Shown here in pieces: positions 36,901-48,424 of a DNA stretch of 64,000 bases. The position numbers and the translations under genes are program-made. Origin of the DNA: Cordylochernes scorpioides (taxonomy: Eukaryota; Arthropoda; Arachnida; Pseudoscorpiones; Chernetidae); NCBI GenBank assembly GCA_030710605.1, contig CP092875.1:68214754-68278753 (forward strand). The letters are read 5' to 3'. Within the stretch, counting starts at the first letter, position 1. Each line of letters begins with the position of its first letter. Under the pieces are notes generated by a model. That model saw nothing but the letters and a program-made list of their open reading frames with translations. It had not been told where the DNA came from and made no database searches.

Positions 36901-37029
36901 ACACCTCTACTTTTCATATTGAGGGAAAAGGTAGAAAAATACCTGTTACACTGCGCAGCAGTATTGTGATGACTGTGGAAATGTGGGGCAAATATTACCA
37001 GGTTCAAAGTGCCCATTCAGCGCTCGAAC

Positions 37030-37230
37030 TGCTATCAATGAATAATGTTGAAATCATATGTCATGACCAAGAAGGGAGAGCAGGGGGAGTCAGTAGAATA
37101 GTATGCTTAGAAACTTTCCTTTTTGAGGGTGTGGACTCCACTCTGGAGGGGCGTGGGTGGGAGCCCTCCAGGAGGGGGGTGGGGTTGTATACCACCTCTC
37201 TCGCGACTCCCTTCCTGGATAAATAGCTTC
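37030..37230 (+). repeat. G-rich block, copy 3
   Basis: As at 134-325. The open frame here extends upstream to 36870, but the extension is not shared with unit 1. Confidence 0.55.
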
Positions 37231-37796
37231 TTAAGCCTCTTTTTGAGAACCAAATGCTATTAATTTTTCTATAATTACATAACACAGGACATACAGAGAA
37301 AGTGAGCCCCATAGCCTCAGAGGACTAGTCTGTGGCCTCCCCCTTGAACCCATAGATCCTTTGGCCTGGCTTGTGACCTTTCCTTGGGCCCTATTGATTC
37401 GGTGGACTGGGACGTGTGCTGACTCTAAGCTGGCCATGATTTACATCAACAGCATGCCAACTGCTTGCTCTATTTTATCTTGTGGTATCCCAACATTTAC
37501 GATGGGACTCTGAATAAATATACCTAATGAAGTACTGAACAAATTTGAGGGTTACACCTTTTTTGTTGATTTAATTCTATCCCTATATAAATTAAACTAA
37601 TTTTAGAGGTTCAATTGATACACACAGATTGGCCAATAAGTCCTGAACCCTTTTATTTTTGTTAAAAATTGAAAGGCAAACTAGATTAAAATAATTTTAG
37701 TTTTAATTTTAGTTTGCCTTTAAATTTTAATAAAAAATAAAAAGTTTCGGGTCTTATGGTCCAACCTGTATATTTGATTTAAATATAAATAATTTT

Positions 37797-38050
37797 TTAT
37801 AAATTTACGGCCAATGCGCTTATTTTAAATATCATCAAATATTATCTCTACAGACCTTACTGCAATGATATGAGTTATTGAATGAGAGGGTTTGGCTCAT
37901 CAGTAGTGAACCCTCTCATTCAATAACTCATATCATTGCAGTAAGGTCTGCAGAGATAATATTTGATGATATTTAAAAGAAGCACATTGCCAGTAAATTT
38001 ATTTGTGTAAAATTCTAACGATAGATGGCAATTAAATTTAATTTACTAAT
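37797..38050. mobile_element. Foldback element, copy in unit 3
   Basis: Same insertion point and structure as 17751-18010; arms 37820-37890 and 37912-37980. Confidence 0.85.
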
Positions 38051-38254
38051 AAATGAATATCTTCAACTTTTTATATTTTTCCAGTGTTTCCAACCACTTT
38101 TATATTTTACCCTTCTGTCCAGATATATTTGAATTTTATTCATTAATATTGAATTATTTTTTATTATTTATTGAGTATGGAGTACACGCTCCACGCTCTT
38201 TAAAATATTAGTCTACTCAGAATTTAAATACAAAGTAAACACAATTGAAAATAA

Positions 38255-38303
38255 TTAATTAAAAAGGCATATATTAGATCAAAATATATGCCTTTTTAAT
38301 TAA
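38255..38303. repeat. 21-bp-arm palindrome, copy 3
   Basis: Same as 1085-1133, arms perfect. Confidence 0.75.
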
Positions 38304-38484
38304 ATATTTATTAAGGGATAGCTTTATTTTCGGAACAATAGCAAATATATTTATATAAAAAGAAGATACCTCGATATGTTAAAGAAAAAAATGTTTTTTT
38401 TCTTTAACGAATCAAGGTAGGCTTTTTTATATAAATATATAAATTTCTGATCGTTTTTTGACAGGAAATAGCATATACGAGTAG

Positions 38485-38545
38485 AGTTTTCCTGAAGAGG
38501 GCAAGTGGCTGAAACGTTGAAAATTAAATATAAAAAGATTAGAGA
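38485..38545 (+). mobile_element. Penelope-like remnant, copy 3
   Basis: CTGAAGA, weak stem, GAAACG, as at 1305-1375. Confidence 0.35.
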
Positions 38546-38659
38546 TATTCATTTATGATTTTAATTATATTATTCAACTACACAAATAGATTCTACATAA
38601 TATACATATTGGTGACAATTCCTTAACCTTTTTGTATGTGAATATTGTGACCCGTGTGA

Positions 38660-39505
38660 TTCTGAAGTTGTCTGTCTCAATTTCTACGTAACATTTTGGT
38701 GGTAGATGCTGGGTTGATTTAGTGAAAACAGACTGAAGATCGCCGAGAAAACTTTGTGGCCATGGCTGCTATGATCGACATTTTCAGAGACTGGCTCAAG
38801 GATTTCATCGCCGTTTCAAAGTCAAGAGTTTCCTCCAAGATTACCATGTCTCTATAGCCTTTCGTAGGTGTGCAGCATCGTTGATCTGAATAACCTGATT
38901 TTGCTCTTTGTTAATTTTATTTCTACAAGTCTGCAAGATGACAAAACTCCCGTCCGGCCACCAGACCTGCTGTCTTCATTACGCGGTCTCAAGACTAAAG
39001 AGCCTCCCCTTGATATGTTCGTGTTGAAGGATGCTCAACGCGTGCTGCGCTCCTGGAGCCTCTACTAGCGTCTACTACAGGTCATCAACTTCCGAGTGGT
39101 GCACGAGGTAAAAAAATGTCGTCCTGCGAATTTAACAAGGACCCTCACACACATCCACAGCCTGTTCGCGGGAAGGAATCTGGATTCAGCTTCTCCTACA
39201 AATATTTTCTTCAGAGCTGAGGGCGTGATTGGACATTCCCTTCATTTGTGTGGCCTCCGCTTAATCTCCTCAGCTGACCTACGCCTCAATAACCTTTCCG
39301 GACACTACATGCCACGACATCCTGAACAATCTACCTCGAGGTGCGATAGATCGCTTATAAACAGTAGATGGAGTTGCCGCTACCTTCAACCATCCCAAGA
39401 TGTTTGCTTACCACAAAGTGTTTCTGGAGGTCAACTGGTCGTTCTCATCGGTTTCGACTTCAAAAGAAGTTCAAATGATTCGCCTCTTGTAATGAAAAGA
39501 TTTTA
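38660..39505 (+). pseudogene. LTR-retroelement 5' remnant, copy 3
   Basis: LTR end and primer-binding-like site at about 38697, ATG at 38762. A 136-codon frame at 39096-39506 is open only in this copy and is not recognised. Confidence 0.5.
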
Positions 39506-39818
39506 ACCAAACTATCTCTCCCTGTATCTATATTATATATTATTTAACTTTTCTACCGAAGCTATTCTGTGAAATAAAATTATAATAAAACAATTAATTT
39601 TTTAAATTTTATTTTGGTAGCAACTTATTTTATATTAGTATCACACAAACAATTTATCATATTTAAAAACTATTTCTTTAAAAATGCTTTTTCAATAAAA
39701 TAGATAAATTTTCTTTGAATCCTTCTTAATATTAGTTTAACTATATAGAGATAGAATTAATTCAATAACACTTATTAAAATGTGAATTTATTATCATTAT
39801 TATTTCAATTTCATTTGA

Positions 39819-41128
39819 CCCCCAATACACTCTTGATATTGGGGTATGTTATTCCTTTTTGGTCTTGATCTCCAATTTAACCTTGATATCGGAGATTGTT
39901 ATTCCTTTTTGCTCTAGATCCCCAATATACCCTTGATATTGGGGGTTGATATTCATTTTTGTTCTAGATCTCCAATATAATCTTGATATTGGAGTTCGTT
40001 ACTCCTTTTTGGTCCAGATATCCAATATAACCTTGACATTGGGGTTTGTTACTCCTTATTGTTCTAGATCTCCAATATAATATTGATATAGGAGTTTGTT
40101 ATTTCTTTTTGTTCTAGATCCCCAATATACCCTTAATATTGGGGGTTGTTATTCCTTTTTGTTCTCTAGATCTCCAATATATTCTTGATATTGGGGGTTG
40201 TTATTCCTTTTTGTTATAGATCTCCAATATACTCTTGACATTGGAGTTTGTTACTCCTTTTTGGTCTAGATCCCCAATATACCCTTGATATTGGGGGTTG
40301 TTATTCCTTTTTGTTCTATATCTCTAATATAACCTTGATATTGGAGTCAGTTATTCCTTTTTGCTATAGATCTCCAATATATTCTTGATATTGGGGGTTG
40401 TGTTAATCCTTTTTGTTCTAGATCTCCAATATACTCTTGATATTGGAGTTTGTTACTCCTTTTTGGTCTTGATCTCCAATATACCCTTGATATTGGGGTT
40501 TTTTTTCCTTATTGTTCTAGATCTCCAATATACTCTTGATATTGGAGTTTGTTATTTCTTTTTGGTCCACATCTCCAATATAATATTGATATTGGAGTTC
40601 GTTACTCCTTTTTGGACTAGATCTCCAATATACTCCTAATATTGTGGTTTGTTAATATTTTTTGGTCCAGATCTCCAATATACTCTTAATATTGTGGTTT
40701 GTTATTTCTTTTTGTTCTAGATCCCCAATATACCCTTGATATTGGGGTTCGTTATTCCTTTTTGTTCTAGATCTCCAATATATTCTTGATATTGGAGTTT
40801 CTTATTCCTTTTTGGTCCAGATCTCCAATATACTCTTGATATTGGAGTTTCTTATTCCTTTTTGGGGGTCCAGATCTCCAATATACTCTTAATATTGGGG
40901 TTTGTTATTCCTTTTAGTTCTAGATCCCCAATAAACCCTTGATATTGGGGTTTGTTATTCCTTTTTGTTCTCTATATTTCCAATATATTCTTGATATTGG
41001 ATTTTTTTATTCCTTTTTGTTCTAGATCTTCAATATACTCTTGATATTGGAGTTTGTTATTCCTTTTTGTTCTAGATCTCCAATATACTTCTGATATTGG
41101 AGTTTGTTATTCCTTTTTGATAAGCTGA
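39819..41128. repeat. 50-bp hairpin satellite array, copy 3 (about 26 monomers)
   Basis: Same monomer as 2655-4112. Confidence 0.95.
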
Positions 41129-41344
41129 AATGCTTAATATTTCAGAAAATATTTCTGAATTTATTCTATTTCAAACTCCAAATATCTTTCCTCTACTCTC
41201 TCGGTTTCTTTTTTGCTCAGTCTTCTATCCATTTGTGTTTCTAGTAATGATGGTGAATTCACATTTTTATACACACAGGGAGTAATTTTAAATTTATTTT
41301 TTTTATAATTATATTTGTTCAGTACTAAATCTCCTTTTAATGAT

Positions 41345-41593
41345 TCAGAGTCTCAACAACCAATGTAGGGTATACCCTGAGATAAGGTAGAGCTGGCACT
41401 TGGCATGTTGTTGTTTCAATGGCTGGCTGAAGGGTTGGCTACTGACTAGGCTACTGGATCGCGGGGCTCGGGTTAGGTCATAGGCTAGGCAATTGGGTCT
41501 ATGTGGTTCAGGGGATGGCCACAGACTGGTCCACTGGATGGGGCTATGGGGCTGACTTGGATTGATAATCCAATCCTTTATCATAAAGTACAT
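41345..41593 (-). repeat. Conserved unit segment, open for 82 codons
   Basis: As at 21345-21590. Confidence 0.4.
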
Positions 41594-42014
41594 TTCTGAA
41601 ATCTACGAATATAATTGAACCACTATTTGCTGACTACGCGCCTATACTAGATATATATTTCTTGTTTAAAACTCTGTAATCATTACATTGTTTCACTAAA
41701 AGTATATTTATGTAGTTGCCAAAAACCTTCACTAACAAATTGAAAAATATGATTTCTCTTGATAATGAAGGTCAACGATGAAAAGAATAACCAACATATT
41801 AGCTCATTACTGTTAGAGAATATTTACGTAGTATTATATATCATTATTTACACAGATATACAACTGTTATCCTGATAAAATGAGAGAAAATGGAAAAGAT
41901 ATTTTCATTTTAAAATCAAATCATCATTAATATCATCTACTAAGAGTATATTTATTCATGGTATTAATGTCAAAGTCATATCTTATATAAAAATTTAAAG
42001 TTGACGAATAAATA

Positions 42015-42370
42015 TGTAAATTGAACAAATAACATCTGTAATGAGGTGGTTTCATTTGTTCTCTATAGTTGAACTATACCAAAATCATCTTCTATCAAAG
42101 TTGTTTGCCAAAAGTTGGAATTATAATTTCCATAATATCAAAATCATCTGCTTTGAATGGTTGTCTAAAGTTAATTTAGAGTTGAATTATACCAAGATCA
42201 TCTGATTTGAGGTGGTCGCCATGTTGAAATTTATATTTGAATTATATAAAAATCATCTGCTTTGAGATGGTGCTTAATGTTTATTTACAGTTGATTTATT
42301 CCAAGATCACCTGCTATGAGGTGGTCACCTTAGTCATATTTTATATTTGATTCACTCCAAGACCATCAGA
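42015..42370. repeat. 65-bp degenerate tandem repeat, copy 3
   Basis: As at 5010-5375. Confidence 0.7.
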
Positions 42371-43319
42371 AGAACTGTTCCTATGTTCAATTCAACATGT
42401 GATCCAAAATGAGGGATCTCTTCTCTAAAACTGCTTCATAGCATCAACAGATATGCTTATTATTAATCAACTTCTATAAATTAAGGAAAATATCATATGT
42501 ATTATCAAGAGAATATAGTTGTATACCATATTGTTTTTATATTGTTAAATTACAAAAGATCTCAAAGTCTTGAAATATATTTTATTAACTTCCAAACTAA
42601 TTAATTCATTCAAATTAATGAGTTTAAAGAATTTATGAATTTTGCCTATAGGATGCCTATTCACCACTGAAACGAGCTCATACTTTGAAATAATTAATTA
42701 ACAATAATTCAATTACATTTACTTCTAAATATGCTTATATAATTTTCTAATTTAGATTTCTTAAAGGCCTATCATTAATATTGTAAAAATAATTTGGTTG
42801 AATATTATTCCTTTCTGAATATTATATTGATGTCTTTTTTTAAATTAAAGAAATATTGATTAAAATATATCTACAAACATATCATGTTGATCTAATATTT
42901 ATTTCTAATATATTTTTACCAATGTAACTCTAAACTGTCATATTTCAACAACAATTATTTCCTCTCACCACTACTTTCAACTAATTTTTTTTTTGTGTGT
43001 TTTATAGAAGTTTTAGCCAGCCTCCTACCAATTATATATTTCTTCACTTCAATCCTACAAAATAAAAAAACGGTTTTGCAATCAATAAATGATTTTCAAA
43101 CTCACTCATGCTGTGTCACTGTTCATTATAATATTCATTTATCAGTTGGAGAAATAATAGAAAACATAGATGACACCCCATCTTACTATAATATTCACAA
43201 TACCCTTTGTATATATTTGAACATTTTAAAGATTTTGATAACAGGAAAAGTAGCCTTTAACACACACATTCTAGATCAATATATATATATTTTCCAAATC
43301 GGTTTAGAGTACTCTTAGA

Positions 43320-43690
43320 AACCTTCTACCAGATGACCGCCTTTTTGTTAAATTCTTAGGATTTCATATTTGCTTTATAAATATCAAAAAATCTGAGTCC
43401 TCTCTCTCTGAACTGACAATTGTCTTAACATTAAACCTTGGGCTCTAAATGGGGCGTTCGAATTTAACAAAGCTGTTGTTGTGTGGGTTTGTCACTAGCC
43501 GAATCTTCTAGTTTGCAGGGACATCCAGTAGTTTCACAGTTTTTGTGTCAATTTCAATAGGTGAGATATCTAGCTCATTTTTATAAAATAATTCTATTGA
43601 CATATATGTCATCAATATTTGACATTATTGATGTTTCCTCCCGAATTAAATTGAGGTGCTGTAAAATATTCTGAAGATAAATTGCCAAGG
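43320..43690 (-). pseudogene. Degenerate coding-like region, unit 3 copy (partial)
   Basis: Homologous to 23512-23870 and broken; cut by the rearrangement at 43715. Confidence 0.35.
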
Positions 43691-43714
43691 TAATTATTCA
43701 TCAAGGGTTTCAAT

Positions 43715-44366
43715 CAATTGTGTATTTGTTTTAATATCTGAAAGTATTGTGTATTTGTTTTTATATCTGAAAGTATTGTGTATTTGTTTTTATATCTGAA
43801 AGTATTGTGCATTTGTTTTCATATCTGAAAGTTTTGTGCATTAGTTTTCATATCTGAAAGTATTGTGTATTTGTTTTCATATCTGGAAGTATTGTGTATT
43901 TGTTTATACATGAAAATATTGCTTATTTGTTTTTAAATATGAAAGTATTGTGTATTTGTTCATACATGAAAGTATTGTGTATTTGTTTTTATATCTGAAA
44001 GTATTGTGTATTTGTTTTTATATATGAAAGTATTGTGTATTTGTTTTTATATCTGAAAGTATTGTGTATTTGTTTTCATATCTGAAAGTATTGTGTTTTT
44101 GTTTTTATATCTGAAAGTATTGTGCATTTGTTTTTATATCTGAAAGTATTGTGCATTTGTTTTCATATCTGAAAGTATTGTGTATTTGTTTTTATATCTG
44201 AAAGTATTGTGCATTTGTTTTCATATCTGAAAGTATTGTGTATTTGTTTATACATGAAAGTATTGTGTATTTGTTTATATATCTGAAAGTATTGTGTATT
44301 TGTTTATACATGAAAGTATTGTGTATTTGTTTATACATGAAAGTATTGTGTATTTGTTTATATATC
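43715..44366. repeat. Homogeneous 29-bp minisatellite, about 22 copies
   Basis: Monomer GTATTGTGTATTTGTTTTTA plus TATCTGAAA, repeated with few changes; some copies have TATACATG in place of TATATCTG. The uniformity indicates recent expansion compared with the degenerate arrays at 9738 and 30655. Confidence 0.95.
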
Positions 44367-45170
44367 TTAACACAAAGCAATAACGCGCCATCTATACATA
44401 TAAAATAAAAGGATTTAAAAGCGCGAATGTTTCTTTTATACATAAAACAAACTTGTACTGTCCTTACTGCGATGAAAAAATATATTGGGAGGGCTTGGCT
44501 CATCAGTGGTGAACCCTCCCAGCGGTTTCGCCAATTTAATCCACCAGACCGCTTCTCAGAGCTCTAATACTGTATTGGATCATTCTGCTTTTATATGCTG
44601 CACTGAAGGATGGAATCTTAGAAATGGTTTTCAAGTAAACTATGGACATAAGCTTATAGGACAGTAGCAATACATTTAAATATTTGCTTCGAGCAATGCT
44701 CTTCAGCAAACTACAAAGACAAGGCCAGTAAGGACAGTACAAGTTTGTTTTATGTATAAAAGAAACATTCGCGCTTTTAAATCCTTTTATTTTATATGTA
44801 TAGATGGCGCGTTATTGCTTTGTGTTAATTTATGCCTAACTGGCCTTGTCTTTGTAGTTTGCTGAAGAGCATTGCTCGAAGCAAATATTTAAATGTATTG
44901 CTACTGTCCTATAAGCTTATGTCCATAGTTTACTTGAAAACCATTTCTAAGATTCCATCCTTCAGTGCAGCATATAAAAGCAGAATGATCCAATACAGTA
45001 TTAGAGCTCTGAGAAGCGGTCTGGTGGATTAAATTGGCGAAACCGCTGGGAGGGTTCACCACTGATGAGCCAAGCCCTCCCAATATATTTTTTCATCGCA
45101 GTAAGGACAGTACAAGTTTGTTTTATGTATAAAAGAAACATTCGCGCTTTTAAATCCTTTTATTTTATAT
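44367..45170. mobile_element. Large palindrome made of one and a half inverted copies of a MITE
   Basis: A complete element (44367-44828) has about 103-bp terminal inverted repeats (44367-44469 and 44726-44828) around a 256-bp core. A second core follows in inverted orientation (about 44838-45107), then part of the terminal repeat (to about 45170). The two cores are virtually identical, so the same peptides appear on opposite strands; these are not genes. It is inserted in the minisatellite. A fragment of the same family is at 50235-50385. Confidence 0.85.
44487..44534. other. Conserved pseudoknot-like core, reference copy
   Basis: GGGAGGG (44487-44493) pairs with CCCTCCC (44514-44520). TTGGC (44495-44499) pairs with GCCAA (44530-44534). 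The interleaved order gives an H-type pseudoknot. On the minus strand CTGATGA (44506-44500) directly precedes GCCAA and GAAAC (44529-44525) directly follows TTGGC, which is the spacing seen around stem II of hammerhead ribozymes, but the 18 nt between GAAAC and CTGATGA are too few for stems I and III. Confidence 0.6.
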
Positions 45171-45895
45171 GTTTATATATCTGAAAGTATTGTGTATTTG
45201 TTTTTACATGAAAGTATTGCTTATTTGTTTATTTATGGTAGTATTGTATTTGTTTATTTATGGAAGTATTGCTTATTTGTTTTTTTTTATGAAAGTATTG
45301 TGTAATTGTTTATTTATGAAGGTATTGTGCATTTGTTTATTCATTAAAGTATTGTATTTGCTTTTATATGTGAAAGTATTGAGTTTGTTTATATATGAAG
45401 CTCTTGTATTTGTCTATATAAAAGTTTTTTTGTCTTTATCGGGAAGTATTGTATTTTCTGCTTACTCTATAAAGTGTTATAATTTTTTTCTTGTTCAAGT
45501 TTTTTTAAATCTATTTTTGTGAAAGCATTGCATATCTCTATTTATTGAAGTAGTTTCTGTTTTTTGAAAGTATTGTAATTGTCTATTTCCGAATGTATTT
45601 GGCCGTTTCTTAATGAGAGTGTTCTATTTTTCTATATCTGAAAGTATTATTTTGTTTATTTATCTAAGTATAATTCGTTCATATATTTTTTAAAATATTG
45701 TATTTATCTAATTTTCTGAAATCATTTAATTAGTATTTTCCTGAAGGTATTATATTTTTCGAAAGATTTCTCAGAAAGTATTCACATATATTTCAGAAAA
45801 TATTGTATTTTTTTTTTCAGGAAGTGTATTGTATTTACTATTATACTGGAAATATATTTTGTTCATTATACTTGAAAGTATTGTATATGTATAAT
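45171..45895. repeat. Degenerate minisatellite, end of unit 3
   Basis: Continues the repeat after the palindrome and matches about 10230-10690 of unit 1. Homology to the unit ends here. Confidence 0.8.
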
Positions 45896-46170
45896 TAAAA
45901 TCGGGGGCTATAGAGAGGAAGGAGCTATTTAGAGGGGGCGCTATAGACAGGTTTAACTGTATTTGTAATTTAAATCTTTTTAAACATCAAGTCAACAAAT
46001 GTCTTTGACTACAATAACACTTCGTATGCATAATAGATCCACGAGCCTGTGTTACCTATTTGTTACTACTTGATAATGGATTTTGTAACGGCTACTTTTT
46101 AACCATAATATATAAATAATAATTTTATATATTATATATATATTTATTTATTTTAAATCAACAACTATAT
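45896..46170. other. Unrelated AT-rich sequence
   Basis: No feature recognised; includes a G-rich phrase near 45900-45950. Confidence 0.4.
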
Positions 46171-46439
46171 ATTCATATTTCTTGAAAATAAAGATACTTC
46201 GGCCAGTAAATCTTTTTATTACCTCGACGTTTCGACAAAAATATTTTGTCCTCGTCAGGAGCAAACAAAAATTAAACATTTAGCAAGGCGTTAAAAATAA
46301 AAATAAAAATAATTTTTAGCGCCTTGCTAAATTTTAAATTATTGTATGCTCTTGACGAGGACAAAAGATTTTTGTCGAAACGTCGAGGTAATAAAAAGAT
46401 TTACTGGCCGAAGTATCTTTATTTTCAAGAAATATGAAT
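46171..46439. mobile_element. Penelope-like palindrome with two hammerhead-like motifs
   Basis: Arms of about 120 bp converge on 46290-46320. Each arm, read outward, gives (C/T)TGACGA, G, a 7-bp stem GACAAAA/TTTTGTC, then GAAACGTCGAGG. The left-arm copy (minus strand, 46258-46229) has the full CTGACGA; the right-arm copy (about 46353-46384) has TTGACGA. One extra G precedes the stem compared with the canonical hammerhead. Penelope-like elements carry such motifs in their LTRs, and inverted LTR arrangements are known in that group. No reverse transcriptase is present. Confidence 0.55.
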
Positions 46440-46540
46440 GCCTCTATCTTTACGATATATATCCATATGGTAACGTAGAAAATTTGAAAAGGAACAAACT
46501 CCAGAATGATATAGAAATTTATTTATGATACAATATATAT

Positions 46541-47486
46541 ACAAGGTGGGATCAATAAATTAGGTGAATTATAATTTATTTTAAAAAATAAGAACGATAG
46601 TAAAATTTAGGACATGATTTATTCAAAATAATCACCTTGGCTTTCTATACATCGTCTCCATCGTTCTGGCAACTTGTAAATACCCTCTTTATAGGCACCC
46701 TTAGGAAGCGTGTGAAAAAAATCTTGCACCACTTTCTGGACATCTTCATCCGAGTCAAATCGCTTTCCCTTTAACTCCTTCTTTAGTAGTCTAAAAAGGA
46801 AATAGTCAGAGGGGGCTAGGTCTGGACTATATGTAGGATGTTCAAAAACTTCAAAACCTAATTTAATGATTGTGGATACAGTTTTACATGATGCATGCGG
46901 CCTTGCATTATCATGAAGGAAGAGAACGCCTTTACTAAGCTTCCCTCTTCTTTTGTTTCTTATACCGGGCTTTAGCTTATTTACAAGAATGTCACAATAA
47001 AGGTCGCTCTTCATACGTTGCCTTGAGGATAAAAAATAAAGGCAGATTGGTCCATCAACATCCCAAAAAATTGTTAACAAAACTTTACCGGCCGAACGTT
47101 GAGACCTGATTTTTTTTTTTTTTGGTCTTGGAGAGTCGCCTCGTTTCCATTCCATTCCGCCTCGTTAACCCATTTATAAATGTTTTTTTGAGACAAAGAA
47201 GACTCACCATAAATTATTTTCATTCTTTGGCATATTTGAGATGTTTGAATACCTTCTGCATTCAAGAAACGAATAACTGCACGTTGTTAAAGCGTGATGC
47301 GATCCTTCAAGGGAGCTTCCATTTTAGTTTATTTATAAGTCTCGTGCCGCGCGTGGGAAAAAAGAACAGAAAACCTTAAATAGTCTCTCGATGTTATATT
47401 TTAATATTCTGTGGTTTAAATTATTTTTGCTTTTTTTAATTTTTAAGAAATAAGATAATTCACCTTATTTATTGATCCCCCCTTGT
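46541..47486 (-). mobile_element. mariner transposon, internally deleted, 946 bp
   Basis: Terminal inverted repeats ACAAGGTGGGATCAATAAAT (left) and ACAAGGGGGGATCAATAAAT (right, reverse complement) are flanked by TA. Full mariners are about 1.3 kb. The transposase is read on the minus strand. It is a non-autonomous copy, possibly still mobilisable because both ends are present. Confidence 0.92.
46619..47265 (-). pseudogene. mariner transposase, internally deleted
   Basis: The minus strand encodes an N-terminal helix-turn-helix piece (47265-47074, MNAEGIQTSQICQRM) and, in another frame, the C-terminal half (47155-46619). The latter includes SAGKVLLTIFWD, HDNARPH and PDLAPSDYFLF. The two aspartates are separated by 34 residues, as in the mariner DD34D catalytic motif. 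About 120 residues between the halves, with the first catalytic aspartate, are missing, and the halves are out of frame near an A/T-run at 47111-47121. Intact, it would cut and paste at TA sites; this copy cannot. Confidence 0.92.
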
Positions 47487-47623
47487 ATATATGTATAAAA
47501 AAATACAGGAAAAGCAATGAGGAAAGTTTACAGAGTAGTAAAATATAAAAGATTATAATCTGTATATAAAATATAAAAAATACTTTTCCCAATGTATTAA
47601 ACATAATACAAAAAATATATATA

Positions 47624-48424
47624 CAGTGTACTCCGCTTATAACGAAGTCGCATTATTCATGACAATCACTTTGTTATATCCGAAGTTTGTTATATCCGCA
47701 GTTGGAAAAAAAAATGTTTTGTACCAATAATTTTATTTACTATTCAACTCAAAAGAGCAACACAAAGATCAATAACAACCTCATCAGGTGTTTTTGGAGA
47801 AGTAGTTTGTGATTTTCTTTTGACATTTAGAAGTCAGTAACAAGTGCTGAACACTCTTTTCGATGTTGTCCAAGTCTGACAGATGCCTATGAATAGACTT
47901 GGACTCATCCTGACATTGAAGAAACAATCGCAGAGTTTGAATGCTCTCCAAGACCTCTTTTGGATGCGGAATGTGGACAATTGGGTCTACTTCTTCATCA
48001 ACTTCGTTCTCCTGCCATGGTAAACGTTAATAAAATATAAGCGTTTATTAAACAATTTAATTTTGTTTAAATAATGTAAAAAAAATACTTATAATATGTT
48101 TGCATATTTTAAAATTGTATATTATTAACTTATTTGTTGTGTATCATTAAATTTGTGTCATTCACACGTTGTAATTTGATATATATTATGCATAATATAT
48201 TAGTCAATTATAATGGTAAATGAGAAAACTTCGTTATAAACGGATAAAATAAAAATTTATACATGCAAATCACTTCGTTATAAGCGAAAATTCTTTATAT
48301 CCGACTTCGCAATATCCAGAGTTCTTTTAATGGTTTAAGCCCTTCTTTTCTTTCGTGCAGACAATTTCATTCGCTATATGCGGAATTTCGCTATAACCGA
48401 CTTTGTTATAAGCGGAGTACACTG
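47624..48424 (-). mobile_element. Tigger/pogo deletion derivative, 801 bp
   Basis: The ends CAGTGTACTCCGCTTATAAC are inverted repeats flanked by TA duplications (47622-47623 and 48425-48426). Internally repeated 'cgttataagcg'-like phrases near both ends are subterminal repeats. Only the transposase C-terminus remains inside. Confidence 0.88.
47784..48017 (-). pseudogene. Tigger/pogo transposase C-terminal remnant
   Basis: Minus-strand frame without internal stops, about 78 codons, ending TGA at 47784. It reads WQENEVDEEVDPIVHIPHP, then a helical stretch SIQTLRLFLQC, and ends KKITNYFSKNT. This is the typical tail of Tigger-family transposases after the DDE domain. The DNA-binding and catalytic domains are deleted. 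Confidence 0.8.

Larger units (their letters stand above)
36901..45895. repeat. Macrosatellite unit copy 3, rearranged and incomplete
   Basis: Follows unit 2 in phase up to about 43715. There it jumps from the coding-like remnant straight to the minisatellite, skipping the block equivalent to 23860-30650. Homology ends near 45895. Confidence 0.85.
46469..47610 (-). mobile_element. Old solo LTR of the miniature-element family, split by mariner
   Basis: 46471-46540 resembles the start of 6871-7052 ('taacgtag', 'caaactccagaatga'), and 47487-47610 resembles its remainder. The mariner lies between them. Diverged and without internal region. Confidence 0.4.

Noticed and set aside
43715-44366. CRISPR array
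   Set aside because: The repeats are contiguous 29-bp minisatellite monomers without unique spacers, in eukaryotic DNA.
44192-44503. 103-codon frame with repeating peptide
   Set aside because: Translation of the 29-bp minisatellite on the minus strand.
44487-44534. A functional circularly permuted hammerhead ribozyme
   Set aside because: CTGATGA, GAAAC and stem II are in place, but only 18 nt remain for stems I and III, too few for the known fold. Kept only as a structural observation.
44485-45083. Identical peptides on opposite strands
   Set aside because: Product of the palindromic MITE dimer, not paired genes.
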